Part shown: piece after piece, positions 1 through 9,863 of the stretch
Position numbering within the stretch: the stretch's first letter is position 1
Layout of the letters: each line of letters begins with the position of its first letter
NCBI GenBank assembly: GCA_015231825.1
Contig: JADGAV010000015.1
Span: forward strand, 35,641-99,640
Source: SAR324 cluster bacterium
GTDB taxonomy: Bacteria; SAR324; NAC60-12
DNA: 64,000 bases
Reading direction: 5' to 3'
Made by a program: the position numbers and the translations under genes
Notes under the pieces: model-generated
Seen by the model: the letters and a program-made list of their open reading frames with translations, nothing else
The model's database searches: none
What the model was told of the DNA's origin: nothing

Positions 1-72
1 TATCAGAGATGCAAAATGGGAGGATGAGTCCTGATTATTTGATGATGAACCTTAACCTTCAGGGAAAGTACA

Positions 73-1812
73 ATGAGCAAGAATGGTGAAATTAAAGATG
101 GGATGAGAATCGAATGGGATGTCCCCATTCCGATGGATGATGGTATTGTCATTCGTGCCGATGTCTATCGGCCTGTTGACGGAAGTCAGCACCCTGTAAT
201 TCTCTCTTATGGTCCTTATGGAAAATATCTCACCTTCCAGGATGGATACGTATCGGCATGGGAACGAATGGCCTCTCAGCACCCTGATGTCACGGCCGGT
301 TCTACCAACAAATACCAAAACTGGGAAGTGGTTGATGTTGAAAAATGGGTACCAGATGGTTATGTTGTGGTGCGAGCCGATTCTCGGGGCTGTGGCCGGT
401 CACCGGGTTATGTTGATCTCTGGTCATTGAGGGAAGCGCAGGATCTTTATCAATGTATCGAATGGGCAGCGGAACAGCCATGGAGCAGCGGAAAGGTTGG
501 ACTCAACGGAATTTCATACTATGCCATGAACCAGTGGCAGGTCGCTTCGCTTCAACCCCCTCATCTCTCCGCAATGTGCATTTGGGAAGGAGCCGCGGAT
601 TTTTATCGGGATTTGAGCCATCACGGCGGTATTCTATGTACCTTTTCAAAGAACTGGTATGATATGCAGGTCAAGACAGTACAGCATGGGGTAGGAAAAC
701 GCGGTTATCGCAGCAGCATGGTGGCCGATTGGGTGGCAGGACCTGAAACATTGAGCGAAGAAGAATTGGGCGCAAACCGATGTGATTTTGGAGAAGATGT
801 TTTTGTTCACCCGCTTGATAATGTGGAATACTGGCAGTCAAGAATGCCGGATTGGTCCAAAGTTACGGTCCCGTTCCTGTCTTCAGGGAATTGGGGTGGA
901 CAAGGCTTGCACCTGCGTGGAAACATTGAAGGTTTTGTCCGTGCCGCTTCTGAAGAGAAGTGGCTTGAAATGCACGGAATTGAACACTGGACTGAGTTCT
1001 ATACAGACTATGGAGTCGAACTTCAGAAACGTTTTTTCAATTATTTTCTGAAGGGAGAAGATACAGGTTGGCAAAATCAGCCCAAGGTGCAGTTACTGGT
1101 CCGTCACCCCGATAAATTTGTTAAACGGATGGAAAATGAATGGCCGCTCTCCAATACTCAGTGGACCAAATTTTATCTGAACCCCACTGACTTCAGTCTG
1201 AGCAGCGATCCGGCCACAACAGAAAGCCAAATCACTTATGATGGACTCGGGGACGGTGTCACTTTCCTGACTCCTCCCTTGAAGAAGGAAACCGAGATCA
1301 CCGGTCCCTCGGTCGCAAAATTATTTGTCTCATCAAGCACAGAAGATGCCGATTTATTTCTTGTCCTTCGGGTGTTCACAGCCGATTTAAAGGAAATTGT
1401 TTTTCAGGGGGCCCTTGATCCTCATACCCCCATCGGCCAAGGTTGGCTGCGGGCGTCTCATCGTAAACTTGACCCGAAGCTGAGCACAGAATATCGTCCC
1501 TATCACACCCATGATGAAAAACAAGCCCTGACCCCGGGTGAAGTGGTTGAACTTGATATCGAGATTTGGCCGACCTGTATTGTTGTCCCTGCCGGTCACC
1601 GGATTGGTCTTAGTGTGCGCGGTAAAGACTACGTCTATCCCGGTGGAAGCGGGGGAGGTTTGTCAAATATGAAAAATGAATTCACGGGCGTGGGTCCGTT
1701 CCTTCACAATGATTCCGGTGACCGTCCTCCTGCAATTTTTGGAGGAAAAAACACTCTTCACACTGGGGGCAGCCGGGGGGCTTACCTCCTGCTGCCAATT
1801 ATCCCGGACTAG
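73..1812 (+). CDS. CocE/NonD family alpha/beta hydrolase (peptidase S15-like)
   Basis: Predicted soluble serine hydrolase of the CocE/X-Pro dipeptidyl-peptidase (S15) family, 579 aa, which cleaves ester or amide bonds in small substrates; the natural substrate cannot be read from sequence. The N-terminal half is an alpha/beta hydrolase fold with a nucleophile elbow GISYY (Ser148) and a likely catalytic His in GIEHW (His305). The last ~230 residues look like the S15 C-terminal beta-sandwich. No signal peptide is visible. AGGGA about 9 nt upstream supports the ATG. It appears to stand alone: the next gene on this strand starts almost 400 bases later. Family call is firm, substrate open. Confidence 0.88.
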   Translation: MSKNGEIKDGMRIEWDVPIPMDDGIVIRADVYRPVDGSQHPVILSYGPYGKYLTFQDGYVSAWERMASQHPDVTAGSTNKYQNWEVVDVEKWVPDGYVVVRADSRGCGRSPGYVDLWSLREAQDLYQCIEWAAEQPWSSGKVGLNGISYYAMNQWQVASLQPPHLSAMCIWEGAADFYRDLSHHGGILCTFSKNWYDMQVKTVQHGVGKRGYRSSMVADWVAGPETLSEEELGANRCDFGEDVFVHPLDNVEYWQSRMPDWSKVTVPFLSSGNWGGQGLHLRGNIEGFVRAASEEKWLEMHGIEHWTEFYTDYGVELQKRFFNYFLKGEDTGWQNQPKVQLLVRHPDKFVKRMENEWPLSNTQWTKFYLNPTDFSLSSDPATTESQITYDGLGDGVTFLTPPLKKETEITGPSVAKLFVSSSTEDADLFLVLRVFTADLKEIVFQGALDPHTPIGQGWLRASHRKLDPKLSTEYRPYHTHDEKQALTPGEVVELDIEIWPTCIVVPAGHRIGLSVRGKDYVYPGGSGGGLSNMKNEFTGVGPFLHNDSGDRPPAIFGGKNTLHTGGSRGAYLLLPIIPD

Positions 1813-2204
1813 TGTCGGGTTTGAATGGGCAAGCAAAAGAAAGTGTTTCCTGCATTCCGCCGAATCGGCTTTTTCGGCGGGATCCTTCTCTTCTCCAAAG
1901 CCACAGATTCCTCTTTTTCCTCGGAAATCAGGCCTTTGTATGCAGAGCCAGGGAGTCTGTTCCCCGAGATGCCTGCCGTTTCGCTTGGTCAATTTTGATG
2001 TAAAAAACCTGCTTTCAAGCGCTTCCGGGAAACTTGGGAAAAGCTTGAAGAAATTCCGTACCTTCTGTACATTTTAAAGACATTGAAAGTTGAAGATACC
2101 TTGTGAAACGTCAATATTATTGAACTCTTTGCTATTTGAAAACCAAATGATTTGCTTCTGAAAGCACCTTCAATTGAACAGGCATCATGGTAAAAGGAGG
2201 AAGT
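1813..2204. other. intergenic region with one perfect hairpin
   Basis: About 390 bases with no convincing gene. The only structure I see is a perfect 8-bp stem, CCGCCGAA at 1857-1864 and TTCGGCGG at 1873-1880, with an 8-nt loop. There is no clean T run after it, so it could be a weak terminator for the hydrolase gene or an RNA structure. The remainder is A/T-rich leader for the next gene. Confidence 0.5.
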
Positions 2205-3575
2205 ATGGGATTCAGTAAACGGTTCGTGATTGAAATATTGTTGACACTCTCATTTTTCTCGATTTTCAGCGGTCTTCTCTTTGCCGCTGAAAATACTGAA
2301 AGTGCAGCAAAAGAGAAGTATGTTTTCTATACAGCAATACCATCCCCGACAAGAGATATTATAAGAGGGCGTCTGGAGGAAGCTTTCCGGAGAATCGGTT
2401 TAACAATGGAACTGAAAATTGCTGTCTCAGCCCAAAGATCCCTGATCCAGGCAAATGATGAAGGGGATGGTGACGCAAACCGGGTAAAAAACCTCAAAAA
2501 GATAGCCCCGAAAAATACGGCAAATCTGCTCCAAATCCCGGAACCCATTCTGAGGGATGGCTTTTATGTGTATTCTAAAAATCCGGAAATGACGATTGAC
2601 GGATGGAAATCACTAAAAGGTTACCGGAACGGCGCACGGTTGGGAGTCAAATATGTTGAAAAAAATTTGCCGGAAAAACGAACATTTTCCGGGACGACGG
2701 AGCAACTTTTGAAGATGCTGGCAAACGACCGTATCGATACAGTCGTAGACTGGGGGTTGATTACAACGAAAAAGGTAAAAGATCTCAAACTGACTGCAGT
2801 GAAGCAACTGTCCCCGCCGCTGGCGATAATCCCCACCTTTGCCTACATTCACAAAAAACATCAATCGCTTGTTCCGCAGCTTGCAAAAGCGCTCACCGAG
2901 ATGAAAGAAGACGGCACATTTGAAACAATTAAAAGTGAGATAATCGATCCTTCTGCAGAACAGAACGAATTTATTTTCTATACCGGAACCGGGTCTCGTT
3001 TTAAACAGATGCTGGAAAAACGTTTGAATAAAATCTTCAACAGGATCGGTAAATCGGTCCGATTGGTTTCAGCGGAGTCTTCACAGCGAGCTCTGGTTTT
3101 GGCGAATGAAGAGGGTGACGGCGATGCCGCCAGAAATTCCAATATCAAGGAACTGTCCCCTGAATCAACCGGCAATCTGCTGCAGATTCCAACACCCATG
3201 ACCACCAGCGTTTTTAATGTCTACAGTAAAAAAATCGATTTCTCTGTTGAAGGCTGGGATTCTCTTCGAGAATATCGAAACGGTTTCAGAAGTGGAATCA
3301 AACTGTTTGAGAAAAATGTTCCGGGAGAAAGAATCATGCTGCCCAGTGCGGAACGATTGTTTCAAATGCTTGACGCAGAAAGGTTGGATACTGTGATTGA
3401 ACACAGCGTTGTAGCGGAGCAGATTATTGAAAAGATGAATTTTTCGGGAATCAAGAAACTGTCTCCGCCATTGCTGGAAATTCCGACCTATAGCTACATC
3501 CATAAAAAACACAAAGCATTGATTCCCGAAATTCTGAAAGCCATCGCTGATTTAAAAAAAGAAGGTATCTTATAA
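2205..3575 (+). CDS. periplasmic binding protein with two tandem SBP-3-like domains
   Basis: 456-aa exported protein made of two homologous halves (about residues 39-248 and 256-456), each resembling a family 3 solute-binding domain. Matching landmarks include an F-Y-T strand start, GDGDA, NLLQIP, and IHKKH near each domain end. A hydrophobic signal peptide ends near the LFAAE segment. The ATG at 2205 is chosen over one at 2187 because AAAGGAGG (2193-2200) lies between them. The gene sits 42 nt before a membrane hybrid histidine kinase, so a ligand-sensing partnership is more likely than transport; no permease or ATPase is nearby. The ligand is unknown. Confidence 0.8.
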   Translation: MGFSKRFVIEILLTLSFFSIFSGLLFAAENTESAAKEKYVFYTAIPSPTRDIIRGRLEEAFRRIGLTMELKIAVSAQRSLIQANDEGDGDANRVKNLKKIAPKNTANLLQIPEPILRDGFYVYSKNPEMTIDGWKSLKGYRNGARLGVKYVEKNLPEKRTFSGTTEQLLKMLANDRIDTVVDWGLITTKKVKDLKLTAVKQLSPPLAIIPTFAYIHKKHQSLVPQLAKALTEMKEDGTFETIKSEIIDPSAEQNEFIFYTGTGSRFKQMLEKRLNKIFNRIGKSVRLVSAESSQRALVLANEEGDGDAARNSNIKELSPESTGNLLQIPTPMTTSVFNVYSKKIDFSVEGWDSLREYRNGFRSGIKLFEKNVPGERIMLPSAERLFQMLDAERLDTVIEHSVVAEQIIEKMNFSGIKKLSPPLLEIPTYSYIHKKHKALIPEILKAIADLKKEGIL

Positions 3576-3617
3576 ACGCATGAAGATCATTTATTAACAT
3601 CGTGACCATTCACAATA

Positions 3618-5858
3618 ATGATTAAATTTTCGATCCATAAAAGTCTCAGACAGGATTTGAGTTTGCGTATCGGTTTGATCATTCTCTGTATTGGTCTTTT
3701 AATCGGAGGGGCATATTATCTTCTTTCTGTTCATCTTTCTGAAAAAGAATTCAACGGATATATAAAAGATCAGACCAAAAGTATTTCGAATGCCTTCGCA
3801 CTCCAGCTCTGGCTCTTTGATCTCAACACAACCCAGGACCTCTGTAAACTTCTGATAGATTCTCCCCGGATAAGCGGTTTGCGTGTACTTGATCATCGAA
3901 AAGAAATCATTTGCGAACAAGTGCCCATCAGGAAAGAGGATACGGTTCTCGTGAGCCAGGAGATCCTTCACAGTGGGACAAAACTGGTAGGATTTGTTGA
4001 TATTTATTATTCCAATGTTTCATGGGTACAGCAGCGAAATAATATTTTACTCATTGGAATCTGCCTGGTGTTGAGTATTATTATTGGCGCCTTTGTTTTT
4101 ATAAATATTCTGCTGAAAAATTACCTGTCAAAACCTCTGGAAAATTTACAGAAAGACATGGAGTTGCTGGCACAAGGGGATTTCCAACCGTCAGAAATGG
4201 TGAGTCAAAAAGCGGAAATTCAAAATATAATCGATGCGTTCAATGATTTGACATCACGCCTTCAGCGGCGAGACAAAGAAATAAGCAGAAAAACCGAAGA
4301 CCTTAAAAGGGAAATTTCAGAACGGGAGCGCACGGAAGGATTGTTACGCAGAAGCAAGGAACATTGGGAAAGAACATTCAACGCAATGAAGGATATCGTC
4401 ACGATTCAGAACAAAGACATGGAGATTATTCAAGCGAATCAAGCCACTCTGAATCTTTTTCAATCGGACCACAGTGAAGTGATTGGGAAACGGTGCTATG
4501 AACTTTTCCGTGAAACCAGCACACCTTGCGAGGGTTGTCCCGAAATTTTAACCCTTGGTGACTGTGCCATACACGAGAGCACCATTGCTCATGAAAAACT
4601 GCAGAAAGTTTTTTATGTGACCAGTTCTCCCATTTTAGACGAAAAAGGAGAATTCACTCATCTTGTTCATATTGCCAGGGATATGACCGAGCAGAAAAAA
4701 TTGGAATCTGACTTGTTTCAGGCTCGCAAAATGGAAGCAGTCGGCACCCTGGCGGGAGGAATCGCCCACGATTTCAACAATATGCTTTCTGGCATTCTCG
4801 GCTATGCTGATTTGGCAAAAGAAGAAATCCCGGCAGGGAGCGATGCAAAAAGTTACCTTGTGGAGGTTCTCAAAGCAGGAAATAGAGCAAAAGAACTGGT
4901 GAAACAAATTCTCACCTTCAGCCGCAAAGGTACCGAAATTCAGAATCCGCTGCAGGTATCTCTCGTCATTAAAGAAGCGCTGAAATTCATGCGCGCCTCA
5001 TTGCCGTCAACTATTGAGATGAAAGAAGAAATTGATTCGGAATGTGGTTTTGTCATTGCGAATCCGATCAATATCCACCAGGTTCTTGTGAATCTCTGTA
5101 CCAATGCACTTCATTCAATGGAAGATGAAAAGGGAACTTTGGCTGTTAAGTTGAAGCGGGTGGAGCTTGCGAAACACAATGCAATCCCGGGGGCTGCTAA
5201 AGCAGAAGGGAAATTTGTTGAGCTCTCGGTAAGAGACAGTGGCTGCGGCATGGACAAAGAAACAGCAGCGCGGATTTTTGAACCCTATTTTACCACCAAA
5301 GAAGTAGGAAAGGGCAGCGGGATAGGCTTAGCGCTTGTTCATGGGATCGTTCAACGTTGCGGAGGTTTCATCAAAGTCGAAAGTGAACTGAATAAGGGGA
5401 CAACATTTTTTGTATATTTTCCAATCGTAGAAGAAAATTCAGCGGAGGGAACTGAAGCTCCACAAATACAACTCCCTACCGGAAGTGAACGAATTTTGGC
5501 GGTTGATGATGAAGGAGCCATTGCGGAATTAATCAAGGCAACGCTGGACCGATTGGGATACCGGGTTACCATCCACTGCGAAAGTGTAGCAGCTCTTGAA
5601 CTGTTTCGATCGGCTCCGGAAAATTTTGACCTGGTTATTTCAGATCAGACGATGCCTGGTCTTTCAGGTATCGAACTCTCGAAAAAATTATTGGAAATCA
5701 GACCGGATATTCCCATCATTCTCTGCACAGGCTATAGTTCAGTTGTTTCTGAAGAGACCGCTGAAGAATTCGGCATCAAACGGTTTGTTTCAAAACCGAT
5801 CAGCAGGTCGAAGCTGGCAATGACGGTGCGAGAAGTCCTGGATCAGGTGCGCACTTAG
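3618..5858 (+). CDS. membrane hybrid sensor histidine kinase (HAMP-PAS-HisKA-HATPase-REC)
   Basis: 746-aa inner-membrane kinase. TM1 (about 18-38) and TM2 (about 141-163) enclose a ~100-residue periplasmic region; then a HAMP-like linker, a coiled coil (about 215-250), and a PAS domain carrying the Cys pair PCEGCP (about 303-308). The H-box has AHDFNN with phospho-acceptor His384; the N-box Asn is near 496, the G1 box is DSGCGM (540-545), and a C-terminal receiver has its acceptor Asp676 in ISDQTMP. It probably signals by internal phosphorelay, but no Hpt protein or output regulator is adjacent. It follows the tandem binding protein, which may present ligand to its periplasmic loop. The start has no clear ribosome-binding site. 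Confidence 0.9.
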   Translation: MIKFSIHKSLRQDLSLRIGLIILCIGLLIGGAYYLLSVHLSEKEFNGYIKDQTKSISNAFALQLWLFDLNTTQDLCKLLIDSPRISGLRVLDHRKEIICEQVPIRKEDTVLVSQEILHSGTKLVGFVDIYYSNVSWVQQRNNILLIGICLVLSIIIGAFVFINILLKNYLSKPLENLQKDMELLAQGDFQPSEMVSQKAEIQNIIDAFNDLTSRLQRRDKEISRKTEDLKREISERERTEGLLRRSKEHWERTFNAMKDIVTIQNKDMEIIQANQATLNLFQSDHSEVIGKRCYELFRETSTPCEGCPEILTLGDCAIHESTIAHEKLQKVFYVTSSPILDEKGEFTHLVHIARDMTEQKKLESDLFQARKMEAVGTLAGGIAHDFNNMLSGILGYADLAKEEIPAGSDAKSYLVEVLKAGNRAKELVKQILTFSRKGTEIQNPLQVSLVIKEALKFMRASLPSTIEMKEEIDSECGFVIANPINIHQVLVNLCTNALHSMEDEKGTLAVKLKRVELAKHNAIPGAAKAEGKFVELSVRDSGCGMDKETAARIFEPYFTTKEVGKGSGIGLALVHGIVQRCGGFIKVESELNKGTTFFVYFPIVEENSAEGTEAPQIQLPTGSERILAVDDEGAIAELIKATLDRLGYRVTIHCESVAALELFRSAPENFDLVISDQTMPGLSGIELSKKLLEIRPDIPIILCTGYSSVVSEETAEEFGIKRFVSKPISRSKLAMTVREVLDQVRT

Positions 5859-5947
5859 ATTTTTATCTTCTTACGGGCTCGTGGCCGCAGAAGCTTTTGA
5901 AAAGGCTTTGAAGGGAATTTCAGTCGAGCTTTTTCCGATTGATTCCC

Positions 5948-6270
5948 CTATACTCCTTTAACAGCCTTTCTCTGCTCTTTGAATTCAAATGGTTTCATCA
6001 GCTGTCCGTTCAATTCTCTTTCTTCAGTGATTTCATTTGCCAGCAAATCTCGCTATCCTTTGTTTAAAAGGATGGGATATCAGGTCAAAATTCTATTAAC
6101 TTTTCCGTTATTTGCTTTTCTTTTGTCACCGGCGTTCCGAAAATGGTCGTAACGAGCTCAAAATCGTGAAAATGATTGGTAAAGATCTGCAAAGCTTCGA
6201 TGCAAATAAAAAAGTCCGTGGCCATGTATCCCGGTTTTTCCCTCGAACTCAAATTAGCGTTGCGAAAAAG
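5948..6270 (-). pseudogene. decayed response-regulator receiver domain
   Basis: Reading the minus strand in one frame gives EKPGYMATDFF, then FELVTTIFGTP, then TEKLIEF-stop-PDIPSF-stop; a shifted frame continues RDLLANEITEE and GQLMKPFEFKE and ends in a stop at 5948-5950. These match the order of landmarks in a receiver domain (EKLGY, FDLVITD, RPDIP, KPF) and align with the receivers of the two intact hybrid kinases in this window. The phospho-acceptor Asp is replaced (LVTTIF where LVITDF is expected). In-frame stops and a frameshift make it non-functional. The 5' limit near 6270 is uncertain. It fills most of the gap between the kinase and ppa. Confidence 0.75.
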
Positions 6271-6353
6271 TTATTCTGGTAGAAATCAGCTATAAAAAAT
6301 TGGAATAGGGATGGAGAGAATTTTTAAAAAATGGATTTTTTGACCGAGTCTTT

Positions 6354-6965
6354 TTAATCTCCATACTCGTCTTTGTAGTCAAGAATAGCGGCTTCAACAA
6401 CGGACCGTGCATGAGCTCGACCGTAAGCAGGACCGATGAATACCCTGTGTTCCTGACCGGGGATCATTTTGTAGGTCGTGAAATAGTGATGCAGACGTTC
6501 CACCAGAATTTCGGGAAGTTCGGAAATGTCATGGACATGAGACCATAGGTTATCGTTTTCCAGAATTGCGATAATTTTATCGTCGGCCTCGTCCGAATCC
6601 ATCATCGGTAATCCTCCGACAATCCGGGCATTCAGAATGACTTCGGATTTTGTGATAGGGCGTTCACTGACAACGCAAATGTCCAAGGGATCGTGATCTC
6701 CCCCGATGGCATTCGGCATCAGCGCTCCAACCCGGTTGCCGCAATAGGTTCTCGGAATGAAACCGTAGAGACTGGGAGGTTGGGAAGAAGAACGGTGAGG
6801 GCGGTCGACACGCAGATACCCCGTGACTTTGTCGACTTCATATTTAACTCGGTCGAAGGGAGAAATTTCAATGTAGGCGTGGACCAGTGTCGGAGGATTG
6901 GGACCGACTTCAAGACCGTGCCAGGGATGAGGTCTCCAGCGATAGAAGGACGGGGGAAAAGCCAT
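6354..6965 (-). CDS. ppa: inorganic pyrophosphatase, family I
   Basis: 203-aa cytoplasmic enzyme hydrolysing pyrophosphate to two phosphates, which pulls biosynthetic reactions forward. The metal-binding signature D-x-D-P-L-D is present in [10 protein letters not shown], and upstream residues such as [10 protein letters not shown] fit the family I active site. The C-terminal segment carries a YKMIPG motif typical of longer family I members. Length is slightly above the E. coli enzyme. No clear ribosome-binding site precedes the ATG. It lies alone on the minus strand downstream of the cold-shock gene; a receiver pseudogene follows it. Confidence 0.93.
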   Translation of the reverse strand: MAFPPSFYRWRPHPWHGLEVGPNPPTLVHAYIEISPFDRVKYEVDKVTGYLRVDRPHRSSSQPPSLYGFIPRTYCGNRVGALMPNAIGGDHDPLDICVVSERPITKSEVILNARIVGGLPMMDSDEADDKIIAILENDNLWSHVHDISELPEILVERLHHYFTTYKMIPGQEHRVFIGPAYGRAHARSVVEAAILDYKDEYGD

Positions 6966-7181
6966 GTTTGTTTCGCTGAATTTGGTGTGCAGGAAAATTT
7001 AAAATCTTTTGTATCCGCTGATCGTCATTGGGTTTCGCAGTCCCGAGACAAAGAACGTTTCTAAATAATAGATGCGGAGCGGAAAAATCCGCTCCGGTTC
7101 CTGTGATACTTTATTAACAGTGGCAAGCGTCCGCTTTCTGTAAGGGTCAAATTGCCCTGAAAAAATGTATCTTTTTCAAAA

Positions 7182-7376
7182 CTACTTGTCTGAGCTCACC
7201 TTGACCGCACATGGGCCTTTTTGCCCTTGGCCGATCTCGAAAGAAACATTTTCTCCTTCTTTCAGGTATCCCCCTTCAACATCAGAATGATGTACGAAAA
7301 GATCATCTCCGGATTCTTGCTCAATGAATCCGTATCCTTTTTGTGAATTGAACCATTTGACTGTTCCTGTTGGCAT
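7182..7376 (-). CDS. cold-shock domain protein (CspA family)
   Basis: 64-aa single OB-fold nucleic-acid chaperone. Both RNA-binding motifs are intact: RNP1 KGYGFI and RNP2 DLFVHH, with the aromatic KWFN segment near the N-terminus. Such proteins melt mRNA structure, in the cold or constitutively; sequence alone does not tell which. AGGAAGG about 7 nt before the ATG is a strong ribosome-binding site. A perfect small palindrome, TTGTAT-C-ATACAA at 7487-7499, lies about 110 bases upstream and could mark the promoter area of a long 5' leader, as is usual for csp genes. Confidence 0.95.
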   Translation of the reverse strand: MPTGTVKWFNSQKGYGFIEQESGDDLFVHHSDVEGGYLKEGENVSFEIGQGQKGPCAVKVSSDK

Positions 7377-7573
7377 TTTGTATCCTTCCTAGTATTGGTT
7401 TTTTAAGCTGAATTTGCCAACGCACAATATCAGGATCATTGGAAATCCTTCGATAGAATGAACAGGCATTGTCCAAAAAAAATTACTTGTATCATACAAA
7501 TGAGATGAGTCGCAAGTTGTTGATTGTCAGTATGCTGCCCGGGGATGAAATTTATGCAAGTTGAAGAATTTAA

Positions 7574-7604
7574 TTCTGACCGTGGTAGCTCGGTCAGAAA
7601 GCTT
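7574..7604. terminator. hairpin terminator, possibly bidirectional
   Basis: Perfect 9-bp stem TTCTGACCG (7574-7582) and CGGTCAGAA (7591-7599) with an 8-nt loop, followed on the plus strand by AGC and a T run. It lies about 110 bases beyond the stop of the minus-strand hybrid kinase and is its best terminator candidate. A second, shorter stem (TGCCTG/CAGGCA, 7620-7635) is nearby. The whole 7377-7709 gap otherwise holds only csp leader sequence. Confidence 0.55.
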
Positions 7605-7709
7605 TTTCGGGCGAAGGAGTGCCTGTCTGCAGGCAGGGAATTTTTTTCCAGGGGAGGGGTCTCGAAGAGAAAGAGAATAAAGGAATATGCAGTCTTTTCA
7701 AGAATTGAT

Positions 7710-9863
7710 TTATTCGGTTTTTATGCTTTTTTTATCCAGAACTTTTCTGACAATCGTGCTCAGTTGTTTGAGTTCAAATGGCTTTATCAGCAAATCATCG
7801 ATTTCCCATTGGTGGAGCTCTTCCTTCAACTTTAAGTCGCCATAACCTGTGATCACGAGGACCGGGATATCATCCCGAACCTGTTTCAGCCTTTTTGCCA
7901 ATTCTTTTCCGTTGATGGAAGGCATGCCAAAATCCGTAATCACGAGGTCAAATTCTTGAGGGAATTCAGAAAACTGTTTCAATGCCTCGGTACTGTCTAA
8001 AAAATCCCTGACTGTATAGCCCAGCTTTTCCAGAATTCTCTTTGTCAACTTGTTGATTATCGGTTCATCGTCAATCAGTAAAATGTGTTCAGTTCCTGTG
8101 GCCAGGGGTTCGTTGCTAGCCTCGGCAATGAGCGGTTTAACTTCTTCATCCGTGACAGGAAAATAGAGATGAAATGTAGTTCCTTTTCCTACCTTGCTGT
8201 TGACCTCAATATATCCTTTGTGCTGTTCCACAATGCCCTGCACCACTGAAAGGCCCAAACCAGAACCTTGCCCAACCGGTTTTGTCGTGAAAAAGGGGTC
8301 AAATATACAATCCAGCGTAGATTGATTCATTCCATCTCCAGTATCACGAACAGATAATCCGATGTATTCTTCTCCCTGAATCTGTTTTTTGGGCAGGTTT
8401 AAGTTAGAGGAATTTTCCTTTTTCAGGCAAATCGTCAATTCTCCCCCATTTGGCATTGCATGGTTGCCGTTGAGGCAGAGATTGAGAAGCACTTGACTGA
8501 TTTCATCAGGTACAGCGAGAATTGAAGGCAAATTATTCTCTATTTCTTTTTTAATCAGAATGTTGGACGGAATCGTATTTTTCAGGAGTCTGATCGTCTC
8601 TTCAACCAACGGCTCCAGATTCAAAGACACTTTCTGCAGCAGCGACTGACGACCAAAAGAGAGCATTTGTTCAACCAGTTTTTTTGCCCTTATTCCAGAA
8701 ATTTGTATCTGATCAAGGCTTTCTCTTTCTGAATCATGTTCAGTTTTGTTTCCGATCAACAATTCTGTATAACCAAGGATTGGCGACAGCAGATTATTGA
8801 ATTCATGGGCGATTCCTCCGGTCAATATTCCAAGAGCTTCCAGTTTTTGAGATTGACGAAGTTGTGATTCCAGTTTTTTTTGTTCCGTAATGTCCCTGAT
8901 CACGCCCTGCAGTCCGAGCGGAGTACCTTGAGAGTCAGTTATAACGGATGTTGTAAGCATTGCTATGAATGTGCTGCCGTCTTTTCGTTTTTGAGAAATT
9001 TCTCCTGTCCAAAACCCGTTGGCTTTCACTGAAGGAATAATGACTTCATTCGGATAGTTTGAATGCTCAAAATCATGAAATATATTGACGGATTTTCCAA
9101 TGGTTTCGGAGGCGGTGTATCCAAACATTGACAATTGAGCATTGTTGATAAATCTAATTTTCCCATCCAAATCTGTAATAACAATGCCGTCGATTGACTT
9201 GTCGATGGCATGGGCAAATATTTGTGAATTTTCTTCCGCAACTTTGCGTTCAGTAATATCTGAGAAAATGGCTGCAAATTGTCCTTTTCTTGGCCTGTAG
9301 GCAACGACTGAGTACCATTTTTCCAGGACTTTGGAGTAACTTTCGAAAGAAATGCTTTCGCCAGTGAGAACAACATTTCCATAGAGGTTAATCCAGTTGA
9401 CCCCGTCATTTCTGATTCCGGGAAGCACTTCAGAAACTCGTCTTCCAATCAAGTCTTCCCGTCGCAACCGCGTTTGCTGTTCAAACGCTTTGTTTAGATC
9501 CAGAAAAATATAGTCTTCAGGAATTCCTTCTTGATCAAACACCATTTCGTGAAGGGCAAATCCGCTTTGTAGATTTACAAAAAGAGATCTGTACTTTTCC
9601 TCACTTTTCCTAATTTTTTTTTGGGATTTTTTTTGTTTCCTGATGATTTGATTGAGCTTTTTGTTGACTTCCTTCAGGTTCCGGGTCCGTTCATCTACTA
9701 ATACTTCCAGAGATTCCTTAATTTTAATCAACTCTTTGAAGTGTATTTCATTTTGCTTTGACCAGTCATCTGAATTTTCTTGCGAGCCTGAATCCGCTCG
9801 CTTCTGTCGAATTGCGATCAATTCCTCAATCAACTGTTCTTTGCTTTTTTCTTCATCATTCAT
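7710..9863 (-). CDS. cytoplasmic PAS hybrid histidine kinase (PAS-PAS-HisKA-HATPase-REC)
   Basis: About 717 aa from the ATG at 9863; an in-frame GTG at 9890 would add nine residues, and neither start has a clear ribosome-binding site. No membrane segment is seen. Order, numbered from the GTG: coiled coil (about 45-100), PAS 1 (about 100-215), PAS 2 (about 222-335, with SQKRKDGS), dimerisation H-box AHEFNN (His362), N-box near Asn474, G-boxes DTGDGM and GSGLGL, receiver with Asp653 in ITDFGMP. It senses a cytoplasmic cue and probably relays phosphate through its own receiver. No partner regulator lies next to it. Its receiver resembles the pseudogene at 5948-6270. Confidence 0.9.
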   Translation of the reverse strand: MNDEEKSKEQLIEELIAIRQKRADSGSQENSDDWSKQNEIHFKELIKIKESLEVLVDERTRNLKEVNKKLNQIIRKQKKSQKKIRKSEEKYRSLFVNLQSGFALHEMVFDQEGIPEDYIFLDLNKAFEQQTRLRREDLIGRRVSEVLPGIRNDGVNWINLYGNVVLTGESISFESYSKVLEKWYSVVAYRPRKGQFAAIFSDITERKVAEENSQIFAHAIDKSIDGIVITDLDGKIRFINNAQLSMFGYTASETIGKSVNIFHDFEHSNYPNEVIIPSVKANGFWTGEISQKRKDGSTFIAMLTTSVITDSQGTPLGLQGVIRDITEQKKLESQLRQSQKLEALGILTGGIAHEFNNLLSPILGYTELLIGNKTEHDSERESLDQIQISGIRAKKLVEQMLSFGRQSLLQKVSLNLEPLVEETIRLLKNTIPSNILIKKEIENNLPSILAVPDEISQVLLNLCLNGNHAMPNGGELTICLKKENSSNLNLPKKQIQGEEYIGLSVRDTGDGMNQSTLDCIFDPFFTTKPVGQGSGLGLSVVQGIVEQHKGYIEVNSKVGKGTTFHLYFPVTDEEVKPLIAEASNEPLATGTEHILLIDDEPIINKLTKRILEKLGYTVRDFLDSTEALKQFSEFPQEFDLVITDFGMPSINGKELAKRLKQVRDDIPVLVITGYGDLKLKEELHQWEIDDLLIKPFELKQLSTIVRKVLDKKSIKTE

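Noticed and set aside
1..72. Possible C-terminus of an upstream gene
   Set aside because: Short frames end in stops within 35-90 bases; none can be identified from so little sequence.
7524..7835. 103-codon plus-strand frame
   Set aside because: Half of it lies antisense to the receiver domain of the hybrid kinase; no ribosome-binding site or recognisable protein.
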